Below are positions 27,554-36,553 of a DNA stretch of 64,000 nucleotides, one piece after another (within the stretch, counting starts at the first letter, position 1; each line of letters begins with the position of its first letter). Location of the stretch: positions 178,884 through 242,883 of the forward strand of contig NZ_JAUOEK010000120.1 of NCBI RefSeq assembly GCF_030540835.1. The letters are read 5' to 3'. Made by a program: the position numbers and the translations under genes. A model generated the notes under the pieces. That model did no database searches. It had not been told where the DNA came from and worked only from the letters and a program-made list of their open reading frames with translations. The DNA comes from Flavivirga aquimarina. GTDB lineage: Bacteria; Bacteroidota; Bacteroidia; Flavobacteriales; Flavobacteriaceae.

Positions 27554-28684
27554 TTGAAACTAGCAGTCGATTTTATTCTCATTACAGGAATTGTTTTAAA
27601 TAGCTTAGCAATTATAAATCTCTTTCGGCTTAAAAAAAGAACATTACCGCAAAGCATCTTGATCATTTTTTGGTTATTTATTTTAGGACTTATCATATTT
27701 TTCTATGCCGCACTACACAAACTAAAATTACTGGCATTTATAACCTATTATTTTGAAAGAGGCATTCGATTTGTTATTCCCCCACTAATATTTCTGTACG
27801 TAAATTCTATTTTTCGAAATTCTTCTACTCTTATAAAAAGATATTTGCCTCATTTTATCCCATTCGTTATTTTTCTATTTTTTTACATGATTCCGCAATC
27901 TTTAGGTTTAAATCTGGACTATTTAAATTACATCAATAAAAATTTTTTACACATAGTAATTGTCCAAAATTTATATGGAATACTTTATTTTATTTTATCA
28001 TTGAAACTTTTCTATAGTTTCAAAAAAGCGCTAAAGCTTAACTACTCTTCGATGAGTGACACTAATTTTCTTTGGCTTCAAAAATTTCTTGTTAGTTTTC
28101 TTTGCGTCCTATTTATTGATCTTATTTTAACTATTAGTGAAGTCAGTTTAGGATATAATGCAACTTGGGATTCTTATGTAACTGTTTTCTTTATGATTGT
28201 TGCTATAGGCTATATTGGATATTACGGGCTTACTCAATCTATAGTTTTCTTACCTAATTTTTTATTAGAAGACCTTAACAATTATAACTCTAGCAAACAA
28301 TTTTACTTAAAAGAAACTCAAAAAAGTGAATTAAAGGATCGTTTTAACACTTTAATGTCTGAGGAAAAAATTTATTTATTATCAAATTTAAACTTGAAAA
28401 TATTAGCTGATAAAATGAAGATATCTGAAAGACAATTATCTGCTTTTTTTAGTGAAGTGTTAAATAGTAATTTTCACGATGCCATAAATTTTTATAGAGT
28501 AGAAGAAACAAAAATGAAATTAAAGACAAATACTGTCAATAGTCATTCGATTACTGGCATTGGTCTCTCTTCTGGATTCAGTTCAAAAAGCAGTTTTTAT
28601 CGAGTATTTAAAAAAACGACAGGATTATCACCTTCTGCATTCATAAAGCAGTCTCATAACTCGCAACAAGACCATATTGAGTGA
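27554..28684 (+). CDS. AraC family regulator with N-terminal membrane domain
   Basis: 376 residues, TTG start at 27554. Six or seven hydrophobic spans occupy about residues 1-235. The C-terminal 110 residues form an AraC-type double helix-turn-helix: LKILADKMKISERQLSAFFSE and ITGIGLSSGFSSKSSFYRVFKK, ending TTGLSPSAF. This membrane-bound sensor type is common in Flavobacteria. It precedes two serine hydrolases in the same unit, which it may control. Confidence 0.85.
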   Translation: MKLAVDFILITGIVLNSLAIINLFRLKKRTLPQSILIIFWLFILGLIIFFYAALHKLKLLAFITYYFERGIRFVIPPLIFLYVNSIFRNSSTLIKRYLPHFIPFVIFLFFYMIPQSLGLNLDYLNYINKNFLHIVIVQNLYGILYFILSLKLFYSFKKALKLNYSSMSDTNFLWLQKFLVSFLCVLFIDLILTISEVSLGYNATWDSYVTVFFMIVAIGYIGYYGLTQSIVFLPNFLLEDLNNYNSSKQFYLKETQKSELKDRFNTLMSEEKIYLLSNLNLKILADKMKISERQLSAFFSEVLNSNFHDAINFYRVEETKMKLKTNTVNSHSITGIGLSSGFSSKSSFYRVFKKTTGLSPSAFIKQSHNSQQDHIE

Positions 28685-28755
28685 AATAGAGCAAAAAAAC
28701 TCTTTTCAATATTCCTATGTTTGTTTCAAAAACCTATTCAACAAAAACAATCTGA

Positions 28756-29883
28756 ATGAAAACAATCCATATTTTTAAAGTCATAGGTACTTTGCTATTA
28801 ATAAGTTTAGTAACTAATTGTTCAATTCAGAATAAATCTATTCAGAATGAAAAGAGAATAAGCATCAAAAATTTTAATGGTATTATAGTTCCTACTGACT
28901 CAATTGATAGCTTTCTTCAATCAAAAATGACTGAACAGAATATTCCAGGACTATCTATTGCAATTATTAATGATAGTAAAGTCGTTTATCATAAAACATC
29001 TGGATATGCAAACAAAGAGAAAAAACTACCTGTCACTAACAAAACTATTTTTGAGGGAGCATCAATATCAAAATCAGTTTTTGCTTCATTTGTAATGACT
29101 TATGTTGAAGAAGGAAAATTAGATTTAGATAAACCTTTATATCAATATTTACCTTATCCAGATATTGAATACGATGATAGATATAAAAAGATAACCGCTC
29201 GTATAGTTTTAAGTCATCGTTCTGGGTTTCCAAACTGGAGAGAAAATGAAAAAGATAAAAAACTAATTTTAAAATTTGAACCTGGAACTAGTTACGAGTA
29301 TTCTGGAGAAGGTTATCAATATTTGGCAATGGTATTAAAGCATATTGGTGGAACTGATTGGAATGGTTTAGAAACTACTTTTCAAAAAAAAATCGCAAAT
29401 CCATTAGGACTCGAACATACTACATTTATTGAAGACAGTTATACAATGGAAAATAAAGCAGAACCATATAAAAATAACGGCGAATGGATTGATTGGAAAA
29501 ATGAATATTGGTATAAAAAAGACAAAGGAATATTTGTTCCAGCTGCTTCAATACGAACCGAACCAATTGACTTTTCTAAATGGATGATTGATATGATGAA
29601 TAAAAAATTGCTAACTAAAAACAGCTATAAAGAACTATTCAAGCATCATTCTACGTTATCACCACCTGAAGCAGAAACACAACTTTATTATACTTTAGGG
29701 TTTACAACTGCTAATGACCCTTTCACTACTGCTTATTTTCATGGAGGTACTAATGATGGCTTTACTTGCTTTTACTTTATGGATACAAGTAAAAAATGGG
29801 GATATGTGCTTTTTACAAATTCCGAATATGGAGAAACGTTAGGATATCGTTTATTAGATTATCTCGCAAAAGAAAACTACTAA
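28756..29883 (+). CDS. beta-lactamase family serine hydrolase, lipoprotein
   Basis: 375 residues. Lipoprotein signal (VTNC, Cys near residue 22). Class C-type motifs: SISK near residue 110 (nucleophile Ser and Lys), YSGEGY near 190 in place of YxN, and HGGTNDG near 325. These are penicillin-binding-like hydrolases or esterases more often than true resistance enzymes. It lies 12 bases before a second hydrolase of the same superfamily. Confidence 0.85.
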   Translation: MKTIHIFKVIGTLLLISLVTNCSIQNKSIQNEKRISIKNFNGIIVPTDSIDSFLQSKMTEQNIPGLSIAIINDSKVVYHKTSGYANKEKKLPVTNKTIFEGASISKSVFASFVMTYVEEGKLDLDKPLYQYLPYPDIEYDDRYKKITARIVLSHRSGFPNWRENEKDKKLILKFEPGTSYEYSGEGYQYLAMVLKHIGGTDWNGLETTFQKKIANPLGLEHTTFIEDSYTMENKAEPYKNNGEWIDWKNEYWYKKDKGIFVPAASIRTEPIDFSKWMIDMMNKKLLTKNSYKELFKHHSTLSPPEAETQLYYTLGFTTANDPFTTAYFHGGTNDGFTCFYFMDTSKKWGYVLFTNSEYGETLGYRLLDYLAKENY

Positions 29884-29895
29884 ATTTTACAAAAA

Positions 29896-31404
29896 ATGAA
29901 ATTACTTTCTAAAATAAGGGCTATGTGTTTCTTATCTCTTTTTATTCTATTAGCAACTTGTAAAATTGTAGCTCAAACTAATAACAACGTAAAAGAGTCA
30001 AATCCTGAAATTGAATTATTAGAAGAAAAGCTTGAAGAAATTAAAAAAGCATTCAATGTTCCGGGCTTAGCAGTGGGCATTATCAAGGAAGGGGAAATTG
30101 TTTATGCTAAAGGATTAGGCGTTCAAGACCTTGAAACAAATATCCCATTAAGTACACAATCAGTTTATCATATGGCATCGGTTTCAAAGCCTTTTGTTGC
30201 AACTGCAATTATGCAGTTGTGTGAACAAAATAAAATAGAACTCGATAAAAAGCTGATTAAATACCTACCGTATTTTACAATGAAAGATGAAAGGTATAAG
30301 AATATTACAATATTGCATATACTAACCCATTCATCAGGTATTCCAGATGTGATAAATTATGAATGGAACAATCCAAAATATGATGATATTGCAGCTGAAG
30401 AACATGTAAGAAGTTTCAAATCAAAAGAATTAGATTTTACACCAGGAGAAAAGTACAATTATAGCAATGCGGCCTTCGATATACTTGCAGATGTAATAGC
30501 AAAAGCATCAGGAATGACATTTGAAAGTTATATGAAAGAATTCATTTTTAAACCAGTTGGAATGAAAAATACTACATTTTACAAACCAGAGGTACCAAAA
30601 AAAATAGCAACTAAACCTCATACCTTAGATAATGAACTCAAAATGGCTGTAGAGCCTGTTTATCCTTACAATAGAATACACGCACCGAGCTCAACGTTAC
30701 ATTCAAATATAGATGATATGTTACTATGGGCAAAAATAAATCTAAATAAAGGTAAAGTAGGAAGGCATAAAATTTATAATGAAATATCTTACACATTACT
30801 TACCACAGGTCAGAGAAAAATTTCGAAAAATGATAGTCTCGCTTTAAGCTGGTTCATTAGCCCAATTAGAGATTATAAAATGATAAGGCATAGTGGTAGA
30901 GATACAGGTTATAATACATACTTTGGATTTATTCCAAAAACCAAATCTGCAATTGTATTAATGGCAAATAATGATATATTTTTTAATTCGGATGTTGCAA
31001 ATTATTTACTGAAATATATCCTTTTTGGTGAGTCAAACCGTGTAAAAACACCAATCCATTATTTACTTAAAGATTATATACTCTCTAATGATATCGAAAA
31101 ATGTAAAGAAATTTATTTTGACAAAAAACGCTATGCTTCAAATAAATACAATTTTGAAATTTGGACGTTAGACCAATTTGGATATTGGTTAATTAATAAA
31201 AATCATTACAAAAAAGCTTTAGAAGTATTTCAATTTAATCTTGTGTTATTCCCTAAACATCCAGGTTTAATTGATAGTGTTACTGATGCCTATAAAGCAA
31301 TGGATAATAAAAAGATGGCCATCGTTTGGTATAAGAAAGCATTAAAAATAAAACCTGACCAAGAAATTTCAAAAAAGAAATTGGATGCATTAATGAATGA
31401 ATAG
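29896..31404 (+). CDS. beta-lactamase family serine hydrolase with C-terminal TPR-like tail
   Basis: 502 residues. N-terminal signal peptide. Motifs SVSK near residue 95, YSNAAFD near 192 and HSGRDTG near 333 define the class C/PBP-like fold. From about residue 400 to the end, repeated helices (KNHYKKALEVFQFNLVLFP, YKAMDNKKMAIVWYKKALK) look like two TPR units, a fusion common in Bacteroidetes. Paralogous to the preceding gene in fold but with a different N-terminus and tail. Confidence 0.85.
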   Translation: MKLLSKIRAMCFLSLFILLATCKIVAQTNNNVKESNPEIELLEEKLEEIKKAFNVPGLAVGIIKEGEIVYAKGLGVQDLETNIPLSTQSVYHMASVSKPFVATAIMQLCEQNKIELDKKLIKYLPYFTMKDERYKNITILHILTHSSGIPDVINYEWNNPKYDDIAAEEHVRSFKSKELDFTPGEKYNYSNAAFDILADVIAKASGMTFESYMKEFIFKPVGMKNTTFYKPEVPKKIATKPHTLDNELKMAVEPVYPYNRIHAPSSTLHSNIDDMLLWAKINLNKGKVGRHKIYNEISYTLLTTGQRKISKNDSLALSWFISPIRDYKMIRHSGRDTGYNTYFGFIPKTKSAIVLMANNDIFFNSDVANYLLKYILFGESNRVKTPIHYLLKDYILSNDIEKCKEIYFDKKRYASNKYNFEIWTLDQFGYWLINKNHYKKALEVFQFNLVLFPKHPGLIDSVTDAYKAMDNKKMAIVWYKKALKIKPDQEISKKKLDALMNE

Positions 31405-31418
31405 AAAATATAAATTAC

Positions 31419-31552
31419 GCCATATAACACCGTGCCCTATAATTGCTTTGGTAAGTGCTTATTTGGAAAATTCCTTCGGAATTCTCTCGGATTCGTATTT
31501 GTTTACTAAGTTAGTTACTAAACCACGCAACGAAATCAAACACGTTGGCAAT
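31419..31552 (+). repeat. cassette-type hairpin site 2
   Basis: Left box GCCATATAAC (31419-31428) is the exact 10-base reverse complement of GTTATATGGC at 27476-27485, the start of the same unit. Then 3 bases and GTGCCCTATA. Centre AATTCC-TTC-GGAATT. Right end AAACACGTTGGCAAT, where GTT starts at 31544. Confidence 0.7.
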
Positions 31553-31561
31553 AAAAACCAA

Positions 31562-32122
31562 ATGAGAAACTTTCTGTTTTTAATAATTTTATGTTTACAA
31601 AGTTGCCACGAACAATCTGAATATTCTAAAGATGATGCTCTTGTTCAGTCACTCCATTGCTTAGAAATCAAACAAGAATTAGGTGCTATAAGCAATTTAA
31701 GAAATCCATATTTTAAACAATTGGTAAAAATCTTAGAAAGTGATTCTATTCCTAAAAAAAATGTTTCTGATATAATTATGATACTATCAATTGAAATCAA
31801 TCGTTCCATAGAAAATAGTAAAAGAATAATAGACAGTTTAAAACCTAAGCATAAAGACACACGTTTTTTTGATGCGACTTACGAATATCTAATATTAAAT
31901 GAAAACTTAGAAGCTAAAACTAAAATATTATTTAATAGCCTAATTAATCCAAATAGTGATAAAAATAAGGAAAAGGAATTAGGTCAAGAAGTTGAAACAT
32001 TGGCTCTACAAGTTCTGACTGAACAAACCAAATACAAAAAAAAGGAATCGATATTTCACAATGACAACAATATAGTCCAACGTGAGGTCGATTCGATCGT
32101 TAGTATCATTAAAAGTAAATAA
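31562..32122 (+). CDS. hypothetical lipoprotein
   Basis: 186 residues from the ATG at 31562: MRNFLFLIILCLQSC is a lipoprotein signal with Cys at residue 15. The frame stays open upstream to 31397 but that stretch is the repeat site, so the shorter start is preferred. The mature part is mostly helical and charged (KEKELGQEVETLALQ) with no domain I recognise. Single gene of its unit. Confidence 0.65.
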   Translation: MRNFLFLIILCLQSCHEQSEYSKDDALVQSLHCLEIKQELGAISNLRNPYFKQLVKILESDSIPKKNVSDIIMILSIEINRSIENSKRIIDSLKPKHKDTRFFDATYEYLILNENLEAKTKILFNSLINPNSDKNKEKELGQEVETLALQVLTEQTKYKKKESIFHNDNNIVQREVDSIVSIIKSK

Positions 32123-32124
32123 CT

Positions 32125-32261
32125 ATTGAACATTGTATCCTATAAAAAAATGCTATTTTTACCTTAACCAATGTTAGTTGATTTGTTTGCTAGCTTCTGG
32201 TTTTCCTTTGGAAAATCCTCGCACACAAACACGCAACTTTCCTTATAAACACGTTGTATGC
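32125..32261 (+). repeat. cassette-type hairpin site 3
   Basis: Left box ATTGAAC (a gapped match to the reverse complement of the unit start GTTGGCAAT at 31544), 3 bases, GTATCCTATA; centre TTTTCC-TTT-GGAAAA; right end AAACACGTTGTATGC, GTT at 32253. It shares TTTGCTAGCTTCTG with site 1. Confidence 0.62.
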
Positions 32262-32271
32262 AAGCAAAAAA

Positions 32272-32823
32272 ATGAGACTACTTATAGAAAGAATATTAAA
32301 ACCGAACTCCTTAATCCTGTTACTTTATGGAGTGATATCTCTTTTCTGCTTGACTGCTTATATCTGGAGATTTTCATTTGTTTGGGAGTTTGTCTTTAGT
32401 ATCACCCACTATATTGTCGGACTGTTAATAGTAATGATTATCGGACTTTTCATTGCAAGACTGATGGACAAAAAATTCAACTGGCGATTAAAAAAATATT
32501 TCTTAGTCTCAATAATTCAACTACTTATCATATGGGTAATTTCCAACCCTATCAGAACATGGCAAATAGACAGTTCATTAGAGAAAGCTCGACTAATTAT
32601 CGAGCCTTTAGAGAATTATAATCAACAGTTCGGTACCTTTCCCGCTACATTGACAGAACTCAGAAAAAAACTCAGCAAAGATATTCCTATTAGAACCAAT
32701 ATTGGAACTCGATACTGGTATGAAGTAGATAACAAACAAGATTATCGATTATGATTTCATTCATATTACGGATATACGGCTTACTATAATAATGAGAAAA
32801 AAGATTGGATAATAACAGATTAA
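32272..32823 (+). pseudogene. membrane protein gene with in-frame stop near the end
   Basis: From the ATG at 32272 the frame codes 160 residues with three hydrophobic spans (about 14-32, 41-63, 78-92) and a globular end (FGTFPATLTELRKKL, YWYEVDNKQDYRL), then a TGA at 32752-32754. Without that stop the frame continues 22 codons (HSYYGYTAYYNNEKKDWIITD) to TAA at 32821. The extra tail looks like a natural beta-strand end, so TGA probably replaced a sense codon such as TCA. It may still make a slightly shortened protein. Confidence 0.6.
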
Positions 32824-32836
32824 AAATAAATAGCCA

Positions 32837-32975
32837 GCATACAACAAGGTATCCTATAGCAAATAGGGTTTCGGTAGTCAACAAAAGTACTGTGCTATTT
32901 GCCGACACCGCCAAATCGTTGATTTGCTTTTAAAATGAATTAAGAAATAAAAAAACAAACATAAGGTTAGAAACT
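32837..32975 (+). repeat. cassette-type hairpin site 4
   Basis: Left box GCATACAAC (32837-32845) is the exact reverse complement of GTTGTATGC at 32253-32261, the start of the same unit; then 3 bases and GTATCCTATAG. Inside: GCAAATAG / CTATTTGC arms (32859-32866 and 32895-32902) and the hairpin CAAATC-GTT-GATTTG (32912-32926). The right end is less clear; GGTTAGAAACT at 32965 is a candidate. Confidence 0.6.
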
Positions 32976-33004
32976 AATTTAGTGTAAAGTCTAATCTTTA
33001 ACTT

Positions 33005-33034
33005 GTGTAAACAATGTCCCTTAACGAACATTAA
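33005..33034 (+). repeat. 30-base repeat before a signal-peptide gene, copy 1
   Basis: Differs by one base from 36554-36583. Contains AATGT...ACATT as a short inverted pair around CCCTTAACGA. Both copies stand just before a small ORF that begins with a signal peptide. Confidence 0.75.
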
Positions 33035-33050
33035 AAAAACGAATACTGAA

Positions 33051-33476
33051 ATGAAAATAGGAATACTGAATTTGATAATAATTTTAACTCTGATTTCTGA
33101 AATAAGTTTCGGACAGAGTCAAGTATCAACTGACTTTAACATCGATTATCTGAATGGAACTTGGAAAAATATTTCTAAATTTAGAAGTGTAAATTTGACT
33201 TACACAAAATCAGTTGAAATTGAAAAAGATTACGTTGGATTTATAATGGAGTTCAAAGCTAACGGAAAAGTTGTTTCTCGTAATATAATTAAATCCGTTA
33301 GATGCGGAAACGACTTGAGACGAATTCCAAGAAAAGGCGAATGGAATTTCGATAATGAAACTGGAATTTTAGAAACAATAATGGAAAATCGAATTTCTGG
33401 AACTCAAACTGTACAATCTTATAAAATTTTGGAATTGAACAGTAATAAATTAGTAATGGAACGTATAACCGAATGA
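33051..33476 (+). CDS. hypothetical secreted protein, lipocalin-like
   Basis: 141 residues from ATG 33051. A Sec signal peptide ends near ISFGQS. The mature part opens with YLNGTWKNISKF and contains alternating beta strands (GEWNFDNETGILETIM, YKILELNSNKLVMERI), as in short lipocalin-like or META-type domains of Bacteroidetes. Only the general fold is suggested. Confidence 0.6.
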   Translation: MKIGILNLIIILTLISEISFGQSQVSTDFNIDYLNGTWKNISKFRSVNLTYTKSVEIEKDYVGFIMEFKANGKVVSRNIIKSVRCGNDLRRIPRKGEWNFDNETGILETIMENRISGTQTVQSYKILELNSNKLVMERITE

Positions 33477-33700
33477 ATAAAGCCTACTTACGAAAATCCT
33501 CGCGGACTTTCTATTCGGTTTGTATTCTCTAAATTAGGTGCTTAAAACACGCAACAAACCATATACAAATATGTCAGACTGTCTCAAAACCTCATATTTT
33601 AGTTTTGGTATTCGGATAGGTAGGTATCTTTGAAAAATCTCAAATATGAGATTCTCAGGGAAGTAAAATTGGTTTTGAGACAGACTGACGTTGGCAATAA
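33477..33700 (+). repeat. degenerate cassette-type site 5, interrupted by a small inverted-repeat element
   Basis: No gene in this stretch. 33500-33565 resembles the right half of site 2 (shared pattern CGG.TT.GTATT and AAACCACGCAAC/AAACACGCAAC). The left half with GTRYCC is missing. After the inserted element, ACGTTGGCAATAA (33688-33700) looks like the right end of the site. Confidence 0.5.
33573..33689. mobile_element. 117-base MITE-like inverted-repeat element
   Basis: Terminal inverted repeats of 19 bases with one mismatch: GTCAGACTGTCTCAAAACC at the left and GGTTTTGAGACAGACTGAC at the right. A second inner pair (CTCATATTT / AAATATGAG) lets most of it fold. No coding capacity. GAGACAG-type ends occur on transposons of the IS1182/ISL3 kind, from memory only. 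No clear target duplication. Confidence 0.6.
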
Positions 33701-33812
33701 TTTGTAATAAAATTTGAAGGTATCTATTTTGCAAGAAGTATATTTATTTCCACTTTATTAGTTGAACCGATTCATTTTAGATAGAAGACAATATTTTTTA
33801 ACAAATTAGTAA

Positions 33813-34958
33813 TTGATTTATATAACACTTCTCAATATTGCGATTTTTCAAGGAATAGTACTAGGTATAATAATTTTAAAATCGCCCTTATTTAAAAGCA
33901 ATGCAAATAAATATTTGGCTTACGCCATATTTACACTATCGCTTCTTTTACTAAATCTTGTTTTCGAAATAGTAGAAATATATAATACCATACCCTTGTT
34001 ACGTTTTATTGATAATATTGAATGGGGTTTTATTCTTCCAGTTTTTATTTTTCTATTTACTGTGCACCAAGTAAATCATCCCATACAACATTCAAAAAAA
34101 ATCCGATGGTTATTTGTCCCTTTTATATATTATGCCTTCATCAATATTTTTAATGACCTTGGTACTATTGCTGGTGTTTATGATATTCCAAATTCAATTG
34201 ATAAAGTAATAGGCGTTTTAAAACTTATAGGAATTTTTATAGTTCCACCGTTTATAATTGGCATCTTAATCTATACATATAGCTTCATTAAATTTTCTAA
34301 CAATACGCAAGAAAAAAAATGGATTACACTTTTATGGACGTTAGTTTCTGTATTATTACTTTCTTGGGCCTTAGCAATTATTCTTGGTCTATTTTTCGAA
34401 TATGACATTTCATCTTTTATGAAACTTCTTGCCTTATTTGGAACATTCGTAATCCATTGGACAGCATATTTTGGTATATTTAAATATAGATTAGCCAAAG
34501 ATAAAGAAGGCATCAATAAATTATTAGCTCGCAAGATTTCACTCAACGATAATGACCTATCTATAGATACTAATCTTAAAAAAGTAAATTATTCAAATAA
34601 TTTAGAATCACTTACAACAGAGAATTCTTATTACATAAAACTTGAAGCACTTTGTAAAAACCATCAAATTTATAGAGACAGCACATTAAATAGAGAAAAA
34701 GTTGCTGAAAAATTAGGAATAAGCCCAGGCTATGTTTCTCAATTGGTAAATACAATTACAGGAGGAAATTTCGCAAATTATATAAATCACTATCGAGTAG
34801 AAGCTGTTAAGGAAATGATTTTAGATTCTGAATTTAAAAACTACAGTTTATTAGCTATAGGATTAGAATCAGGTTTTACTTCAAAAACAACCTTCCATAA
34901 ATCGTTTAAGAAAGTTACAGGAATGACCCCAAATGAATATCGAAATAGTCAAAAATAA
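33813..34958 (+). CDS. AraC family regulator with N-terminal membrane domain
   Basis: 381 residues, TTG start at 33813. Seven hydrophobic spans cover about residues 1-230. The C-terminal HTH_18 domain has REKVAEKLGISPGYVSQLVN and LLAIGLESGFTSKTTFHKSFKK followed by TGMTPNEYR. Same architecture as the AraC protein at 27554 but clearly divergent in sequence. It precedes an outer-membrane-type protein. Confidence 0.85.
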   Translation: MIYITLLNIAIFQGIVLGIIILKSPLFKSNANKYLAYAIFTLSLLLLNLVFEIVEIYNTIPLLRFIDNIEWGFILPVFIFLFTVHQVNHPIQHSKKIRWLFVPFIYYAFINIFNDLGTIAGVYDIPNSIDKVIGVLKLIGIFIVPPFIIGILIYTYSFIKFSNNTQEKKWITLLWTLVSVLLLSWALAIILGLFFEYDISSFMKLLALFGTFVIHWTAYFGIFKYRLAKDKEGINKLLARKISLNDNDLSIDTNLKKVNYSNNLESLTTENSYYIKLEALCKNHQIYRDSTLNREKVAEKLGISPGYVSQLVNTITGGNFANYINHYRVEAVKEMILDSEFKNYSLLAIGLESGFTSKTTFHKSFKKVTGMTPNEYRNSQK

Positions 34959-35047
34959 GTGCCGATTTCTTCAATTTTAAGGTATTGAAACCTTTTTAAA
35001 CCCCATTAATTTAGTTTAGCTAATTAAAAAATTAAATAGACTTTTTT

Positions 35048-35596
35048 ATGAAAAAAACATTTTTAATGATTATATTCTTGTTTTCTCTTTTTACAGTTAA
35101 AGCACAATCTCAAAATGATACTATTTCGAACCCATTCGAAAAGAAAAATGATGTAAAACTTAATTTATATTTTACAACATTGGGACTTTTCGAGGCAACT
35201 TACGAAAGAAACATAAATAGAAAATCTTCGATGGGAATTACCGGTTTGTATGTTTTCAGTAAAAAAAATGATGAGGATACAAATTTTCTTATTTCACCTT
35301 TTTATAGGAGATACTTTGGTAAAAAATATGCTTCAGGTTTTTTTGTTGAAGGATTTGGAACATTTGGCTCAACCGATGGAAAACAATTAACTGATATGAA
35401 CGGAAATATCACTTTAAATGAAGGCCCTGATGTGCTTGATTTATCACTTGGTTTAAGTTTTGGATGCAAATGGATTACCAAAAGCAGAATTATTTTTGAA
35501 GTTTTAGTTGGTATGGGAGGAAATTTGTTTAATGCTGATAAAACAGACCACGACGTTATTAATCGTCGTGCAATAAGTGTAGGCTACCGATTTTAG
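35048..35596 (+). CDS. hypothetical outer-membrane beta-barrel-like protein
   Basis: 182 residues. A signal peptide ends near TVKAQS. Amphipathic strands (LNLYFTTLGLFEATYERNI, GFFVEGFGTFG, LDLSLGLSFGCKWI) and a terminal aromatic residue (ISVGYRF) fit a small outer-membrane barrel such as the DUF3575 group. It follows the AraC gene by 89 bases and could be its target. Confidence 0.6.
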   Translation: MKKTFLMIIFLFSLFTVKAQSQNDTISNPFEKKNDVKLNLYFTTLGLFEATYERNINRKSSMGITGLYVFSKKNDEDTNFLISPFYRRYFGKKYASGFFVEGFGTFGSTDGKQLTDMNGNITLNEGPDVLDLSLGLSFGCKWITKSRIIFEVLVGMGGNLFNADKTDHDVINRRAISVGYRF

Positions 35597-35630
35597 TCTG
35601 AATAGAAAAACGTTTACAACAAAGAATCGA

Positions 35631-35652
35631 GTTAAAAACAAATGTTTTTAAC
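35631..35652 (+). repeat. short perfect hairpin between genes
   Basis: GTTAAAAAC-AAAT-GTTTTTAAC: 9-base stem, 4-base loop, without a following T run. Possible weak terminator or site remnant; CAACGTAACTAAT lies 17 bases further on. Confidence 0.5.
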
Positions 35653-35704
35653 TAATTTAGACCTAGCCAACGTAACTAATCATAGACAAACATTACCACC
35701 AATT

Positions 35705-36550
35705 ATGAAAAAAATCCTACTCATATTAATTATTTTAGTTTCTAATCAAAGTTTTTGTCAAACAGAACTTGATAAAGAGATAGATAAAGGAATAGAATTA
35801 TACCAAGATGGAAAAAAGGATAAAGCACTTAAGGTTTGGAAAAAAATTGAAAAAAAATCTAAAAACCCATCTTCAACGTATGGAACTACGCTGGGGAATA
35901 TTTTATATTACTACGTAGGTAAAGATGATGAAAAAAACATCTTAGAATACTATCAAAAAATAATCAATTCCGATTTAAATGATAAAGACAAAAATCACGA
36001 AATTGGTAACCCCTATAAAAACTATCGCTATCACGCAACAATGAGATTAGCTAGTTACTATGGAAAAAAAGGAGAATTTGAAAAAGGCTTAACCTATATT
36101 GAAAAAGCTGATAATGAAATTACGTTTGAGACAACTTCATTAACTTCATTCATATATCAAAAAGTTGATTTAGCATTTTGGAAATATCGTTTTCTAAATG
36201 ATTTGGGACAAAAGGATAAAGCAATTTCTAAATTAATTGAACGAGCTTTTGAATATGATTATAAAGAAATGCACTCAAATTGGGCAACGGCTTCAGTAAG
36301 CAATGATGAAAATGAGTTGTCAGAAACAATTTGTTCTGAATTTAATGATTTAAAAAAGCTCAAGTCTGATATTGATAGCGGAATTGAAAATTTGACGTTT
36401 GATAAAGTAAATAAAGTAATTGGATTGAAAATTAACGGAATGGATTACGAAATAAACTTATACTCTGAATTGAGTGATGAAGAAAAATGCAAATTATATC
36501 TTGAGAATTCATTCTTTTATAAATATTTGACTAAAAAAATAAAAGATTAA
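35705..36550 (+). CDS. TPR-like secreted hypothetical protein
   Basis: 281 residues from ATG 35705 (signal peptide ending SFCQTE); an earlier in-frame ATG at 35642 would add 21 residues that do not fit a signal peptide. DKGIELYQDGKKDKALKVWKK and MRLASYYGKKGEFEKGLTYIEKA are TPR-type helix pairs. The C-terminal 90 residues are unknown. Periplasmic location is predicted. Confidence 0.65.
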   Translation: MKKILLILIILVSNQSFCQTELDKEIDKGIELYQDGKKDKALKVWKKIEKKSKNPSSTYGTTLGNILYYYVGKDDEKNILEYYQKIINSDLNDKDKNHEIGNPYKNYRYHATMRLASYYGKKGEFEKGLTYIEKADNEITFETTSLTSFIYQKVDLAFWKYRFLNDLGQKDKAISKLIERAFEYDYKEMHSNWATASVSNDENELSETICSEFNDLKKLKSDIDSGIENLTFDKVNKVIGLKINGMDYEINLYSELSDEEKCKLYLENSFFYKYLTKKIKD

Positions 36551-36553
36551 CTA

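Noticed and set aside
28716..28723. TATGTTTG as a promoter for the serine hydrolase at 28756
   Set aside because: No TTG at a suitable distance upstream; the match alone is too common in AT-rich DNA.
31397..31561. N-terminal extension of the lipoprotein at 31562
   Set aside because: It translates the hairpin site; the internal ATG gives a perfect lipoprotein signal.
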